In this document: positions 1 to 9,777 of the stretch, piece after piece
Layout of the letters: each line of letters opens with the position of its first letter
Numbering within the stretch: the first letter of the stretch is position 1
From: Paenibacillus crassostreae
GTDB taxonomy: Bacteria > Bacillota > Bacilli > Paenibacillales > Paenibacillaceae
Direction of reading: 5' to 3'
DNA length: 64,000 nucleotides
Assembly: GCF_001857945.1 (NCBI RefSeq)
Contig: NZ_CP017770.1
Location: forward strand, 372,001-436,000
Made by a program: the position numbers and the translations under genes
Notes under the pieces: generated by a model
Told to the model about the DNA's origin: nothing
What the model saw: only the letters and a program-made list of their open reading frames with translations
Databases searched by the model: none

Positions 1-3000
1 AATGCCCTACTCAGTTGAGTCTGATCTATCTTACCGTGTGCTGTGGAACCCGTTAATGTAGTAATAATTTTAACCAAACTACCCTTAATGGCTGGAGGAA
101 TACTTGATGAATCCGTATTTCGTACTGGACTTACGTTTCCTGTTTCATCACCTTTGGGTACATCAACATCATCCCCAGGTTTGGGTTGTGGTGCAATCCA
201 TTTCATGAAGTCTCCCATCATGATATTGCCTGTAGCATCTCTTGTGTAAGGAATGACTGGTACTAAACTTACAAAGTTAGCGTCAGTGAGTTCTACACCT
301 GATTTATTGACAGATGCTGTTCCGTTATACATGTAGTTCGCATCAGAGCTTAATGCTAAAGGATAACTGTCTCTGACCTTAATATCTTTCTGATAGGAAA
401 CGAATCCGTCAATCGTAAAATCAGTTTGGATATTACCGTATGACGTGAAGCTAATATTTCCTTTAGCATTATTAAATGCAATGTTATTCCTTGCAATTAC
501 TCCAGGATTACTATTGCTGGTAAAACCATTAGCACCATTTCCAAATGCGATGCTGTTACGAATGATGTGCGGAACATGGATCCCTTCGCCGCCAAGTTTG
601 AAGCCATTCTTATCTCCAGCTCCTATCTTTCCATCTGACAAGAATCCATTATTATAAGCGATGCTGTTCTCAATGATAACTGCTCCAATTGCTCCTGTTC
701 CTGCTTTTGTGTATAAATCCCAACCATCATCTATATTGTTATGCGCAATACACCCTCTAAAAATATTCCCCTCACCAGATGTAAGCTTAGCAGCAAAACC
801 ATCCGCATTATTATTCGAGGGGTCTACGTTATCATGTGATGTATTGTTCAGGATAAGATTATACGATGGCCACATCGTGATATCGTTATCTGAGCTCTCG
901 GTGCGGCTAATTTGTAGCCCTGTATCTCCATTCTCATAAAAATTGCTATTTTCAATGATGTTATAGCTACCACCGACGGTAAATCCTTTCGTATTGTCTG
1001 CGGAACGTGTGAAATCAATACCTTTGATATGCCAATAACTACCGCTTAGAACAACCCCTTCTGACTTTTTATCGAAATCTATGATTGGTCGTGCTCCTTG
1101 TTCTGCAATTAACGTTTTCATTGCTCCAGTTTTACCATCATTATATTTCTTAATCTTGAGACTTGTATTGCGGACATATTTGCCATCAAGCATGATAATC
1201 CTCTGACCTGGTTGAACAAATTGGATGGCTGTATCTAAATCTAGTGGATTACCTTCCGATCCTGATCCGTCATGTGTCCCCGATGGCGATACATAGATAT
1301 CACCAAGATAAGATTTAGTTGTAACTGTAAAATTGCGAACTATTTTGTCATATGAGGTTAATTCCTGTGTGTCGTCTGGTAAGAACGTGACGCTGAAGTT
1401 GGTATTGCTATTTGGAGGAAGTAAGGTTGGTATGGACAGGATTTTACCAGATTCAATTGATCGATCCTGTGCAATGACCTTTTGCCCCTCTTTTACGATA
1501 ACTGTTCCATTGACATTTGATTTAATGATTAATTCGTAATCCGTATCGGATGTTTGGGCTAACGAAAGAATCTCAAATTCAGGTTCTGTAGCCTGCTTAG
1601 GCGGTTCAATTTTCGGAGGATCAGTCTGTGTTGCTGTAACTGAGAATTGGATGTTACTGACTTCAATTGTTGCTAATCGAGCAGCATAGAACCCAACATA
1701 AATTTTTGAATCTTGTGCATTTAAAATATCCGGAGTAAAGAATATCACTTCTTCTCCCTGATTTAAATTCCCGCTATAGCCACTATTCGTTTTGGCCAAT
1801 GTGAGTTTATAAGGCTGTATTGGATGTGTATTATTAGCTGTAGGTCTTACATTTTCTAACATGCTTGCTTTAATGCCTTGGCTTCCCGCACCGTCTGGTG
1901 TTGTAACACCCGTTCTGATGAATAACTGAGTTCCATTCGCTCCTGTTGTTGAACCACTGTAACCACCGATTGCTGCGATATTGGAAGCGAACACACTGCT
2001 ATCATTAGCTGTACCAATGGCATCTCTAGCCATGATTCCGAATGACTCTTGACCATCCTGAGAGCTTTTGGCATAATCAACGACTTTAATATCTGCGGAT
2101 AATTCAAAATTATCTTCTAGAGCATCAATCTCAGTATAGTAGAATGATATCCCATCGTGATCACCAGTAACTTTTCCAGCACTACCTCCCAGCGCTTCGA
2201 TTGTAACGGATTGATCGTCGTGAACCGTCACTTTATTATTGGTAGCAGATGTAGATTGACCGAATCTAATTGATTTCCATATCACTTCTGTCTTTTCTCT
2301 TACAGTGACAGATAGTTCGATCGCCTGAAGTTTTGTATCTGTGGGAATAATATGGATGGCATATGTTCCTGGTTTAGAATTGTCAAATTGTGATATCGTA
2401 TCAACTGCATATTCGCTTGCTGTTAAAGCCACTCTGTCTCCATTGTCATATACTTTAGAAACTTCCAATCCTGTTTGATCAAAATCTTCTAAAACATAAT
2501 AGAGTGTCTTAGGATATTGAGTAACTTCCATTCCAACAAGCTCCTTCACCTTTACATTCACATGAAAGATAGCCTTCTTCCCTTTATGAGTAATAGTTAC
2601 AGGCTTAGATCCAGCCGTAGTAGAATCAAGAGGTGAGGTTGTGTATTCGTCTTTCATAAGTCTAACTTGGGTCTTATCATCATATTGGGCATATACGACT
2701 AATCCGTTGAGATCTAGCTTATCACCGATAAAATAATCTATTGTAACAGGCGGTTGCTTGATATATAACCCTGTTATGGCTGTGCTTTTAACTTCCACGT
2801 TAAAAGTTGTTGATTGTGAAGGTGTTTCCATAGATGTGACAGTAATCTCTATCGAACCTGGTGTATTGAACACATAAGAAGATGGGATCTGCGCGCCTGA
2901 TATGGCGAACTCGTATTGATCGCTAGGTAATTCTTTTATGGCATATCCGTTATTGTAATTTGCTTCTACTACCAAGCCTTGCGGATCAAAAGTGTCACCT

Positions 3001-4628
3001 ACATAGTAGTCTGTTTTTGCGGGGAAATACTTAATCATTAAACCTGTCACTTCTAATGAAATAATGTGCAGATCAATCGTCCTTGCTATCCCATTGAATT
3101 GAATGGTTATTTGGTTCATGCCAGCTATACTGCTATTAAAACCTGTAACCGTATAATCTAACTCCGTTAGAATTTCTTGGGCACCATCAGCGTAAAATGC
3201 TGTTACAGTCATCCCATTTAAGTCTAAATCTTCATTAACTAAATAGGTGTTCTTCATCAATGTTGTGTCTATTAATAAATCGGAAGGCGTTCTTGTATCC
3301 ACTCGGATATCATAGTTACTGAAAGTGATTTCAGCTTCTCTAGCAACATACAATCCCGCATAAATTTTATCACTGGATAGGTTTTGGTTAAGATCTATTT
3401 GTTCACTAACACCGTTCACCGTTACTACATAAACATTCCCCGACTTTTTGATTCTCAAATCATAAGACTCATTAGTGGCAGGAACATTAATCCCACTGAA
3501 AGGGTCAAGCTTGGTATGTTTATCGGCGGCGAATTTATACAGTCCTCTCACGTCATTTGGATTAGGTGACTTAGCACCAAACCCACCGATAGCTACGTAA
3601 TTGGAACTGTGTTTATCTGAATTGCCATTCTCTCCTATGTCTTCTTTCAGCATTAAACCAAATGACTTTTGGGTTTCATTATTAGGAGATGTATGATTAA
3701 AATTCTGGATCGTGGCTCTAGCCTGAATTTCAAAGTTGGCATCTGCAGGCATTTCCTGATAGTAAAAAGACATTCCCTCTTCTGAACTAGCTAATTTTCC
3801 GCCATTATCTGCAGACAAGGTAACCGAACCGTCTGTATGAATGATAGGTTCAGGATTCTTCACAGCACTAGTATTTCCTCCAAATGCGCTAAATTCCCAA
3901 TCCTTTACTACAGCTGGTTCTTCAATGCTTAAATTAACATTACTAAAGGTAACCGTTGTATTCCTTGCTGTAAACAATCCTGCATAATGAATACTACTCA
4001 TAAAATTTTCTTCAACGACTATTTCATCGCCAACTTTTAAAATATAGTTATTCCCAGATTTCTTAATACTTAAATCGTATACTTGGCCCACTGCAGGTGC
4101 AGGTAAATCAATCGGATTATTGAAATCTACTTTCTTCTGGCTTGTATTTAAACGGGTAAATCCCTTCATGGTTTGACCAAGCGCACCTACAGCTACATAA
4201 TCGCCTTGCCCATACACCGCATCACTAACGTTGATTGATACTTCATTTCGTAGCATAATACCGAATGAGACTTGATTATTTGCGGTCCAAGCATCAACCG
4301 TCGCTGTCGCCGTTAATTCATAGTCAACATCCATGGGAACATCTTTATAATAATATGCAATCCCATCCGTGCCATCTGAAATCTTCCCTCTGTTATTCGC
4401 ACTTTTTAGCGTAACCGTATCATTTCCAGTCTCCCAAATGTTAAAATTTTCTGCGGTTATTTTATCTTGTCCTCCAACATCACCAAACACACTTCCTTGC
4501 CAATCACTGGTAATATTGATCATTCCTGCAGGTGGATCTGAGTCTGAAGCAAGCACCGGGATAGATATCGTAGGTAATATCAAGATGAATGACATCAAGC
4601 ATGCTAACAACTTTTTTCGTGTGCGCAT
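1..4628 (-). CDS. Secreted multimodular pectate lyase, PL9 family (C-terminus outside window)
   Basis: Cleaves polygalacturonate outside the cell by beta-elimination. The frame stays open for 1542 codons to the window edge. Residues 1-27 form a signal peptide (MRTRKKLLACLMSF then hydrophobic), and the ATG follows a GAGAGGGG ribosome site. In order I see two related concanavalin/LamG-like modules (about 27-223 and 233-436), four bacterial Ig-like modules (about 446-776), a third LamG-like module (780-994), a short beta-rich linker and a right-handed beta-helix lyase domain (about 1108-1453). The lyase domain has Asp1276, Asp1300, Asp1301 and Asp1304, which match the spacing of the four calcium-binding aspartates of Pel9A of Dickeya, and Lys1344 in NGFKLGG as the expected catalytic base. 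After the lyase domain comes a Pro/Asp-rich linker and the start of another domain. Domain names for the non-catalytic modules are my reading of repeated patterns; the PL9 call is strong. Confidence 0.9.
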   Translation of the reverse strand, partial: MRTRKKLLACLMSFILILPTISIPVLASDSDPPAGMINITSDWQGSVFGDVGGQDKITAENFNIWETGNDTVTLKSANNRGKISDGTDGIAYYYKDVPMDVDYELTATATVDAWTANNQVSFGIMLRNEVSINVSDAVYGQGDYVAVGALGQTMKGFTRLNTSQKKVDFNNPIDLPAPAVGQVYDLSIKKSGNNYILKVGDEIVVEENFMSSIHYAGLFTARNTTVTFSNVNLSIEEPAVVKDWEFSAFGGNTSAVKNPEPIIHTDGSVTLSADNGGKLASSEEGMSFYYQEMPADANFEIQARATIQNFNHTSPNNETQKSFGLMLKEDIGENGNSDKHSSNYVAIGGFGAKSPNPNDVRGLYKFAADKHTKLDPFSGINVPATNESYDLRIKKSGNVYVVTVNGVSEQIDLNQNLSSDKIYAGLYVAREAEITFSNYDIRVDTRTPSDLLIDTTLMKNTYLVNEDLDLNGMTVTAFYADGAQEILTELDYTVTGFNSSIAGMNQITIQFNGIARTIDLHIISLEVTGLMIKYFPAKTDYYVGDTFDPQGLVVEANYNNGYAIKELPSDQYEFAISGAQIPSSYVFNTPGSIEITVTSMETPSQSTTFNVEVKSTAITGLYIKQPPVTIDYFIGDKLDLNGLVVYAQYDDKTQVRLMKDEYTTSPLDSTTAGSKPVTITHKGKKAIFHVNVKVKELVGMEVTQYPKTLYYVLEDFDQTGLEVSKVYDNGDRVALTASEYAVDTISQFDNSKPGTYAIHIIPTDTKLQAIELSVTVREKTEVIWKSIRFGQSTSATNNKVTVHDDQSVTIEALGGSAGKVTGDHDGISFYYTEIDALEDNFELSADIKVVDYAKSSQDGQESFGIMARDAIGTANDSSVFASNIAAIGGYSGSTTGANGTQLFIRTGVTTPDGAGSQGIKASMLENVRPTANNTHPIQPYKLTLAKTNSGYSGNLNQGEEVIFFTPDILNAQDSKIYVGFYAARLATIEVSNIQFSVTATQTDPPKIEPPKQATEPEFEILSLAQTSDTDYELIIKSNVNGTVIVKEGQKVIAQDRSIESGKILSIPTLLPPNSNTNFSVTFLPDDTQELTSYDKIVRNFTVTTKSYLGDIYVSPSGTHDGSGSEGNPLDLDTAIQFVQPGQRIIMLDGKYVRNTSLKIKKYNDGKTGAMKTLIAEQGARPIIDFDKKSEGVVLSGSYWHIKGIDFTRSADNTKGFTVGGSYNIIENSNFYENGDTGLQISRTESSDNDITMWPSYNLILNNTSHDNVDPSNNNADGFAAKLTSGEGNIFRGCIAHNNIDDGWDLYTKAGTGAIGAVIIENSIAYNNGFLSDGKIGAGDKNGFKLGGEGIHVPHIIRNSIAFGNGANGFTSNSNPGVIARNNIAFNNAKGNISFTSYGNIQTDFTIDGFVSYQKDIKVRDSYPLALSSDANYMYNGTASVNKSGVELTDANFVSLVPVIPYTRDATGNIMMGDFMKWIAPQPKPGDDVDVPKGDETGNVSPVRNTDSSSIPPAIKGSLVKIITTLTGSTAHGKIDQTQLSRA

Positions 4629-4698
4629 TAACCCATTTCCCCTCTCAATTCAAATAAGGTTCAGTTACCACCCATATTAAAGCACTTAAGAACGATAA

Positions 4699-4724
4699 AT
4701 TATATAATCATTTGATCAGATGAT
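4699..4724 (-). promoter_or_regulatory. Candidate promoter and operator of the pectate lyase gene
   Basis: On the minus strand TATAAT lies at 4704-4699. Immediately upstream (4707-4724) is an 18-base near-perfect palindrome, ATCATTTGATCAGATGAT. A clear -35 is not visible. The palindrome sits where a repressor would cover the -35/-10 spacer. The remainder of the 343-base gap 4629-4971 is AT-rich with no gene that I can support, apart from the terminator listed separately. Confidence 0.35.
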
Positions 4725-4902
4725 CCTCTAAATGATGGTCTTATCTAGGATTTTCAAAAATAATGATGAAATGATATGTGAATTCCATTTAAACCAATTA
4801 GAACCATTTGAATGATGCATAAAGATGTATGATATAGATATAATTGATCTTTCTATTGTGAATTTTTCATATGGTGAGATATTCTTTATAGCGACAGAAA
4901 AT

Positions 4903-4947
4903 AACCCCCAAACGGCTTAACTTCTCACAGTTCTACCGTTGGGGATT
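4903..4947 (-). terminator. Terminator of the amidohydrolase gene
   Basis: Inverted arms CCCCAACGG and CCGTTTGGGGG (minus strand) flank a loop of about 23 bases and are followed by TTATTTT. It sits just after the stop of the leftward amidohydrolase gene. Confidence 0.6.
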
Positions 4948-4971
4948 ATTCAGCATTCCCTTTTTTTCAAT

Positions 4972-6543
4972 CTATTCATGATTACGATATACAACTTTTT
5001 CGCCAACCACGGTCATTCCGATACAATCCGTTAACAATTTACTAGGTTTATTGAGAAAAGGGTCCATAGTTAATATGGTGAAGTCTGCACTATATCCTTC
5101 TCTGATCTTTCCACGATCATATTCATGACCACTTGCATTGGCACTTCCTGTTGTATACAAAGAAATGGCTTCGAACATACTTAGGCGTTCTTCTAATTGA
5201 TAGATCGTTTCCGTTGAATCATCTGGTTTCATTCTAGTCACAGCTGCATGCATTCCAAACAGAGGTGAGACTTGTTCAATTGGAGCGTCAGATCCACCTG
5301 CACAACGGAGTCCATGATCAAGCAATGTTTTCCAAGCATATAATTGAAGGTCAGTGTCTTGTCCAATGCGATCCACAACCCAAGGAAAATCAGATGCGAC
5401 AAAGGTGGGTTGAATATCTATCACGAGAGGAAGATTCTTCATTCGTTCAATCGTACTTCCTCCTAATATTTGTCCATGAATTAACCGATCTATCGCTCCA
5501 TCGCAAGCAGGATGACGTTCAATCGCTGCAATGACTTTCTCTGCAGCCAAATCTCCAATCGCATGGACGGCAATCGGTAAACCATATGATCGTGCTTGGC
5601 TTACTAACTGCGCTAGTTCTTCATCCGAATGTATGGCTAGCCCGTTGGTGCTGGGTTCATCCGCATATGGAATACTCAGTAATGCTGTTCGTCCTCCCAA
5701 TGCGCCATCTGCGAATATCTTCATCGCCCCGAATTCCAAATATGAGGACTTAGTTAGCAACTTCTCATCCGCGTTCCGCCATTCCCCAACAACCGAATGA
5801 TGTACTAATAAATGCGCTCTGAAATTCATGGAATCCTCGTGAATGACCTTCTGATAAACACGTAATACATTGGAGCAACTTCCATAATAACTTAAATCTT
5901 CGGTATGACCTCCAACAACTCCTTGACTCCAGGCATGTTGAATAGCTACTCGCAATGCTTCTTGTATATAAGATTCCGTTACTTGAGGCACTGCATTAAG
6001 GATGATATCTTGATCACTATCTTTAAAGATCCCGCTATGTATTCCGTATTCCGTTCTTTCAGTATCTATTGGTACAGCCTTCATAGCCGGTGTATTCACA
6101 ACTAACAAATGACGACAAATGCGTCTTAACAGGACTGGATGATGTGGTGCAATGGCATCTAATTGATCTCTTGTGATAGGACTAGCGTCTAACCAGCGAT
6201 TCTCATTCCATCCCTCAGCTATAATCCATGAACCCCGTGGCACTGTTACACTTCGATCTGCAATAGCTTGAAGCACTTCCTCTTTACTATTCATATTCGA
6301 TAGATCTAGCTTAAGAAAAGTTTCCCCATATCCAATCAAGTGCATATGGCTGTCAACAAATCCAGGAAACATCGTTCCACCTTGCAAATCAACCCATTCT
6401 TCGATTTGCCCATCATATTCCACTTCTATCACTTCTTTGCTTCCGGTTGCAACAATTATCCCATGTTCGGTATATACAACTTCTACCGTGTCCCCTTCAT
6501 TTTGCATCGTATAGATTGTTCCGTTCCACCAGCATTTACCCAT
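4972..6543 (-). CDS. YtcJ-like metal-dependent amidohydrolase
   Basis: A 523-residue member of the amidohydrolase_3 group (YtcJ / N-substituted formamide deformylase type), which hydrolyses C-N bonds using active-site metal. The metal-binding HxH is at His66-His68 in GFVDSHMHL. Later family motifs are HAIGD, the HG of the next metal ligand region (RLIHGQ) and GSDAP near the C-terminus. An upstream in-frame ATG would add 13 basic residues, but AAGGAGAG stands 6 bases before the ATG at 6543, so I start there. There is no signal peptide, so it is probably cytoplasmic. The GNAT gene is about 100 bases upstream on the same strand. Substrate cannot be told from sequence. Confidence 0.85.
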   Translation of the reverse strand: MGKCWWNGTIYTMQNEGDTVEVVYTEHGIIVATGSKEVIEVEYDGQIEEWVDLQGGTMFPGFVDSHMHLIGYGETFLKLDLSNMNSKEEVLQAIADRSVTVPRGSWIIAEGWNENRWLDASPITRDQLDAIAPHHPVLLRRICRHLLVVNTPAMKAVPIDTERTEYGIHSGIFKDSDQDIILNAVPQVTESYIQEALRVAIQHAWSQGVVGGHTEDLSYYGSCSNVLRVYQKVIHEDSMNFRAHLLVHHSVVGEWRNADEKLLTKSSYLEFGAMKIFADGALGGRTALLSIPYADEPSTNGLAIHSDEELAQLVSQARSYGLPIAVHAIGDLAAEKVIAAIERHPACDGAIDRLIHGQILGGSTIERMKNLPLVIDIQPTFVASDFPWVVDRIGQDTDLQLYAWKTLLDHGLRCAGGSDAPIEQVSPLFGMHAAVTRMKPDDSTETIYQLEERLSMFEAISLYTTGSANASGHEYDRGKIREGYSADFTILTMDPFLNKPSKLLTDCIGMTVVGEKVVYRNHE

Positions 6544-6647
6544 GATGTCTCTCCTTCTGTGCTTAGCCTTGCTATTCTTCAAGATTTATCATTCAGACAA
6601 ACCAGATTGGAACGTTTATGAGCAGAATGATTCAATGTATAGTGATA

Positions 6648-7133
6648 TTAAGACTTGAAATACTGGCTAAGATTCCCATTATTAGGACGTGACTTTTGAG
6701 TATACCTACCTCCGGTGTAGTTACCTATCACTTTCTGCCAAAATTTCTGCGCCGGAGTGTTATTTCTCATCTGAGTTACTTTCCACGTTCCCTTGAAGGT
6801 CTGAAACAGTTCTTTCGCTGCCCAACTCCCTAACCCGCTCCGCCGATATTTCTTCATAATAAAAAACTCCGTCATGTAATATTCACCTTCTACCGGATCA
6901 AAGGGTCTCTCTACCATTGCGAATCCTCCTGGTTTCCCATCCGCCGAAATCAAAAAAACATATTTACCTGTAGCAAGCTCCCAAAAGGTATCTAAATCTG
7001 GGTATGCTGTGAATTTTCCTGTTGCTTCAAGATCAATATCTAAGAATTCTGTGAAATCATATAAATAGAATTGCATCATATGATCGATAATCACTTTATT
7101 CTCTTTGGGAACGCGTTCTAATCTCATATCCAT
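6648..7133 (-). CDS. GNAT-family N-acetyltransferase
   Basis: A 161-residue protein with the GNAT fold pattern: a central strand (GEYYMTEFFIMKKYR) followed by RRSGLGSWAA, which fits the acetyl-CoA pyrophosphate loop (R/QxxGxG/A), and a C-terminal NNTPAQKFWQKV segment of the kind seen in acetyltransferases (N..A..FW). It should acetylate an amine; the acceptor is unknown. The longer frame begins at a GTG (7145), but GGTGG lies 8 bases before the ATG at 7133, which I prefer. It lies upstream of the amidohydrolase on the same strand and diverges from xerS. Confidence 0.75.
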   Translation of the reverse strand: MDMRLERVPKENKVIIDHMMQFYLYDFTEFLDIDLEATGKFTAYPDLDTFWELATGKYVFLISADGKPGGFAMVERPFDPVEGEYYMTEFFIMKKYRRSGLGSWAAKELFQTFKGTWKVTQMRNNTPAQKFWQKVIGNYTGGRYTQKSRPNNGNLSQYFKS

Positions 7134-7289
7134 ACGACCATCCACCCATTCATCACTTTTTATATCACACTATATTACTTTTTCCTTCACCTACGCAATT
7201 ATACTCTTTCTTGCCAAGCTATGACTTCTATCCAGTTCCTATGGTAAAATAGCTAATATGCGGTATCACTTAATCAAGGGGGCACATTC

Positions 7290-8375
7290 GTGAACATACA
7301 AAAAGAACTTGATCGCAAACAGCTAGACGAGAAGGTTCTCGGGATGCCTTGGTTCGTACAACAGTTTATTGACTATAAATTACCCGATTTATCTCCATCA
7401 ACACTTCTAGAATATATAAGAGATTATCAAACCTTCTTTAATTGGCTGCGTGGTGAATTACTATCTGAGGCCGATCATACCTCCAAAGTGACTTTAACTG
7501 AACTCGAAATGCTCCGCATGGAGAATATCGTGAGTTACCGACTTTATTTAACAACTCGACGAGAAGGTGCAAATTCCAAAGTAACGATATCTCGTAAGTT
7601 ATCTTCTCTGCGATCTCTCTTTCATTATCTGAGTCAGATTGCCGAAGATGAGAATTTCTACCCTTTATTAAAACGAAATATTATGGCGAAAGTCGAAGTG
7701 AAACGAATTCACAAACCGAAGGATACCGCAGCTAAACTCAAAGGTAAGATTCTTGAGGACGAAGAATTATTAGAATTTATAGGATATATTCTTGAAGGTT
7801 ACGGAATTGATGTCGCTGATAACAAGCAGGCTCTCTATTCCTATGAACTAAACAAAGAACGAGATGCCTGTATCGCAAGTCTGATCTTGAACTCTGGCTT
7901 ACGAGTCTCCGAGATCATCAATTTGAACTTAGAAGACTTAGATTTCAACAACAAATTACTTTACATATTCCGAAAAGGTAATAATGATGAAACATATAAA
8001 ACACCCGTCTATTTTCGTGAACAAGCCAAGGATGATCTCGCATTATATCTTAGCCTAAGACAACCCCGTTACCATCCACCTAAGAAGGAAAAGGCTCTCT
8101 TCCTCACGATTCCGAATGGACAACATGAGGGTAAACGAATGACGAAGCGCGCTGTACAAGCCATGATAATTAAATATGCATCGAGGTTCGGCAAGCCATT
8201 TCTAACGGTACATAAGCTACGACATTCATTCGCGACAGACTATTATCTACAGAATGATATTTACAAGACGAAGGAGCAGTTGGGGCATGCTTCTACAGAA
8301 ACCACCGAAGTTTATGCTCATCTAACGGATAAGACGATGTCTGAGGCGATTGAGCGTCGTTCTGATTCCTTCTAA
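7290..8375 (+). CDS. xerS: XerS-type tyrosine recombinase
   Basis: A 361-residue tyrosine recombinase. The N-terminal core-binding domain (about 20-135) has the XerS-like MPWFVQQFIDYK and a SAM-like helical region. The catalytic domain (about 165-355) carries Arg in SGLRVSE, the HKLRHSFAT box, LGHAS and the nucleophile Tyr in EVYAHLT. The start is GTG after AAGGGGG. XerS is known in streptococci and lactococci as the single-recombinase chromosome dimer resolution system; in Paenibacillus-type genomes a XerC/D pair is usually present as well, so its role here may be accessory. No phage or integron genes are adjacent and I did not find a dif-like site in the upstream gap. Confidence 0.8.
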   Translation: MNIQKELDRKQLDEKVLGMPWFVQQFIDYKLPDLSPSTLLEYIRDYQTFFNWLRGELLSEADHTSKVTLTELEMLRMENIVSYRLYLTTRREGANSKVTISRKLSSLRSLFHYLSQIAEDENFYPLLKRNIMAKVEVKRIHKPKDTAAKLKGKILEDEELLEFIGYILEGYGIDVADNKQALYSYELNKERDACIASLILNSGLRVSEIINLNLEDLDFNNKLLYIFRKGNNDETYKTPVYFREQAKDDLALYLSLRQPRYHPPKKEKALFLTIPNGQHEGKRMTKRAVQAMIIKYASRFGKPFLTVHKLRHSFATDYYLQNDIYKTKEQLGHASTETTEVYAHLTDKTMSEAIERRSDSF

Positions 8376-8385
8376 ATCTAAAGAG

Positions 8386-8430
8386 AAGGGGCTATCCCTA
8401 GTCATTTTCATGACTTGGGACAGCCCCTTT
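8386..8430. terminator. Strong hairpin, bidirectional terminator and copy A of a repeated hairpin
   Basis: Arms AAGGGGCTATCCC and GGGACAGCCCCTTT enclose a second stem TCATTTTCATGA. It lies between convergent xerS and the DUF4247-type gene. A closely similar sequence occurs at 46186-46230. Confidence 0.8.
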
Positions 8431-8447
8431 ATAATGTGGTTTAACAG

Positions 8448-9227
8448 CTATCTTCGCCCTCGCCTGCTAATTTTTCCAGATCCAATTCTTGTTTTTGGTT
8501 TACTAATCTTGGATTTAGAAGATCCAAATATACTACTTTTACTGCTGCTATCACCACTTCCTCTACTAATGCTACCCTTCGTAGTAGAAGAAGATCCTCT
8601 ATTGAGAACACTGTCATCTGATTTACTGCTACTGGAAGTACTGGTACTTCCACGTCTTGTAATTGCTCCTTTTTTCTCAACGGTCAGTGGGGCTATGATT
8701 TTCTTGTCATTGGCCGTCGCTTGACGGTAAGTACCCTGGCTCGGTTTGTAGACGTCTTTACTGGAGTATCCACGATAAGTACCACTTCCACCTATTGAAT
8801 CAAATAGACTGCCAATGATACTTGCTGTGATGTATCCTTGCAAGAAGCTCGAATTATAATTCTTTTGCACATATTCCTTGGAATCTAATTCGATCAATGT
8901 ATCCTCAGGTTTGTCTGGATCCTGTTGTAAATGATACAATTCATTGCTGTATACGAGGAACATCCGCTCTTTATCTTCGACAGATATTTCATCTGGCTTA
9001 CGTTCCTCTGATAGTTCTTTAGCAACCTCTGGTACGGTCTGACCTACGGCTCTATATACATAAGAAGTTGCATTACCATCTTTATTCACAGATTCAAGAG
9101 GATATGATTCCGTTAGACTCCCTGATAATACATTCTCAAATGAACCTATTCCACAACCGCTTAATAATGAGACCATTAAACTCAGAACTACCAATAATTT
9201 TATTGAAAGAACCGATCGTTTCTTCAC
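8448..9227 (-). CDS. DUF4247-like lipoprotein
   Basis: A 259-residue lipoprotein. A basic start and hydrophobic segment end in a lipobox (SLLSGC). The middle region contains a predicted globular part. The C-terminal third (about 185-259) is very rich in Ser, Arg and Lys with low complexity (RGSTSTSSSSKSDDS, SSSKSSIFGSSKSK) and ends RRGRR, so it is strongly basic and may bind anionic wall polymers or membrane. The GTG at 9227 has AGGGG 8 bases upstream; the GTG at 9236 is too close to it. It is last in a run with DUF4178- and DUF350-type genes, an association I recall for DUF4247 proteins. Function unknown; the family name is from memory. Confidence 0.65.
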   Translation of the reverse strand: MKKRSVLSIKLLVVLSLMVSLLSGCGIGSFENVLSGSLTESYPLESVNKDGNATSYVYRAVGQTVPEVAKELSEERKPDEISVEDKERMFLVYSNELYHLQQDPDKPEDTLIELDSKEYVQKNYNSSFLQGYITASIIGSLFDSIGGSGTYRGYSSKDVYKPSQGTYRQATANDKKIIAPLTVEKKGAITRRGSTSTSSSSKSDDSVLNRGSSSTTKGSISRGSGDSSSKSSIFGSSKSKISKPKTRIGSGKISRRGRR

Positions 9228-9238
9228 ATAATTCACCC

Positions 9239-9745
9239 CTAGCTTGCGCGAATGACTTTAACGTCTGCTGGTATCACTTGTTCACCTTCATACATCATAA
9301 TGCGTCCATTCTGCCATTCGATCCGGAGCAATTGATTGTTATCCGATTGATACTGCCATACATGTTGCTCTCCACCTTGCATAAAGGGTGATCTCCCAAC
9401 AACCAGCACATTCCCGTCGTATTCTTCTTCTAAATGATAGGAAATATCATCTAAATCTATGATACTTGGAACCTCATTCGGATTATCCAACCTACCATCA
9501 ATTGGCTTATATAACCCGTACAGTAACTTTTCACGTTCTTCGATATGAAGATATTCGATATTCTGCCCGTCTTGTAACGTAAGTACAACAGCATTCCGAC
9601 TGCGATTGTGGACTCTTCCCACCACTTCGTATGTCACTAGAGACACTTCACATATATCACCTGGTGCAAGTCCGAGCATACTTTTCTCACGGATTACAGG
9701 TACAGGTTTAGCAAATAGGTTTTTTACTCTTTTTAATAGACTCAT
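9239..9745 (-). CDS. DUF4178-like protein
   Basis: A 168-residue soluble protein with no signal peptide and no membrane segment. It is mainly beta-stranded, with the pattern SMLGLAPGDICEVSLVTYEV near the start and a WQGSDNQ-like aromatic stretch later (HVWQYQSDNNQLLRIEW), as in DUF4178 proteins. ATG follows AGGAG. It lies between the DUF350-type membrane gene (33 bases upstream) and the DUF4247-type lipoprotein (12 bases downstream), so the three are probably co-transcribed. No biochemical role is established; the set is commonly found with PspA homologues. Confidence 0.65.
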   Translation of the reverse strand: MSLLKRVKNLFAKPVPVIREKSMLGLAPGDICEVSLVTYEVVGRVHNRSRNAVVLTLQDGQNIEYLHIEEREKLLYGLYKPIDGRLDNPNEVPSIIDLDDISYHLEEEYDGNVLVVGRSPFMQGGEQHVWQYQSDNNQLLRIEWQNGRIMMYEGEQVIPADVKVIRAS

Positions 9746-9777
9746 ATCCCTTAACTCCTCACGTACGTTAGTTCAAT

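Noticed and set aside
7146..7289. dif-like recombination site next to xerS
   Set aside because: No pair of inverted 11-base arms with a central spacer resembling difSL is visible.
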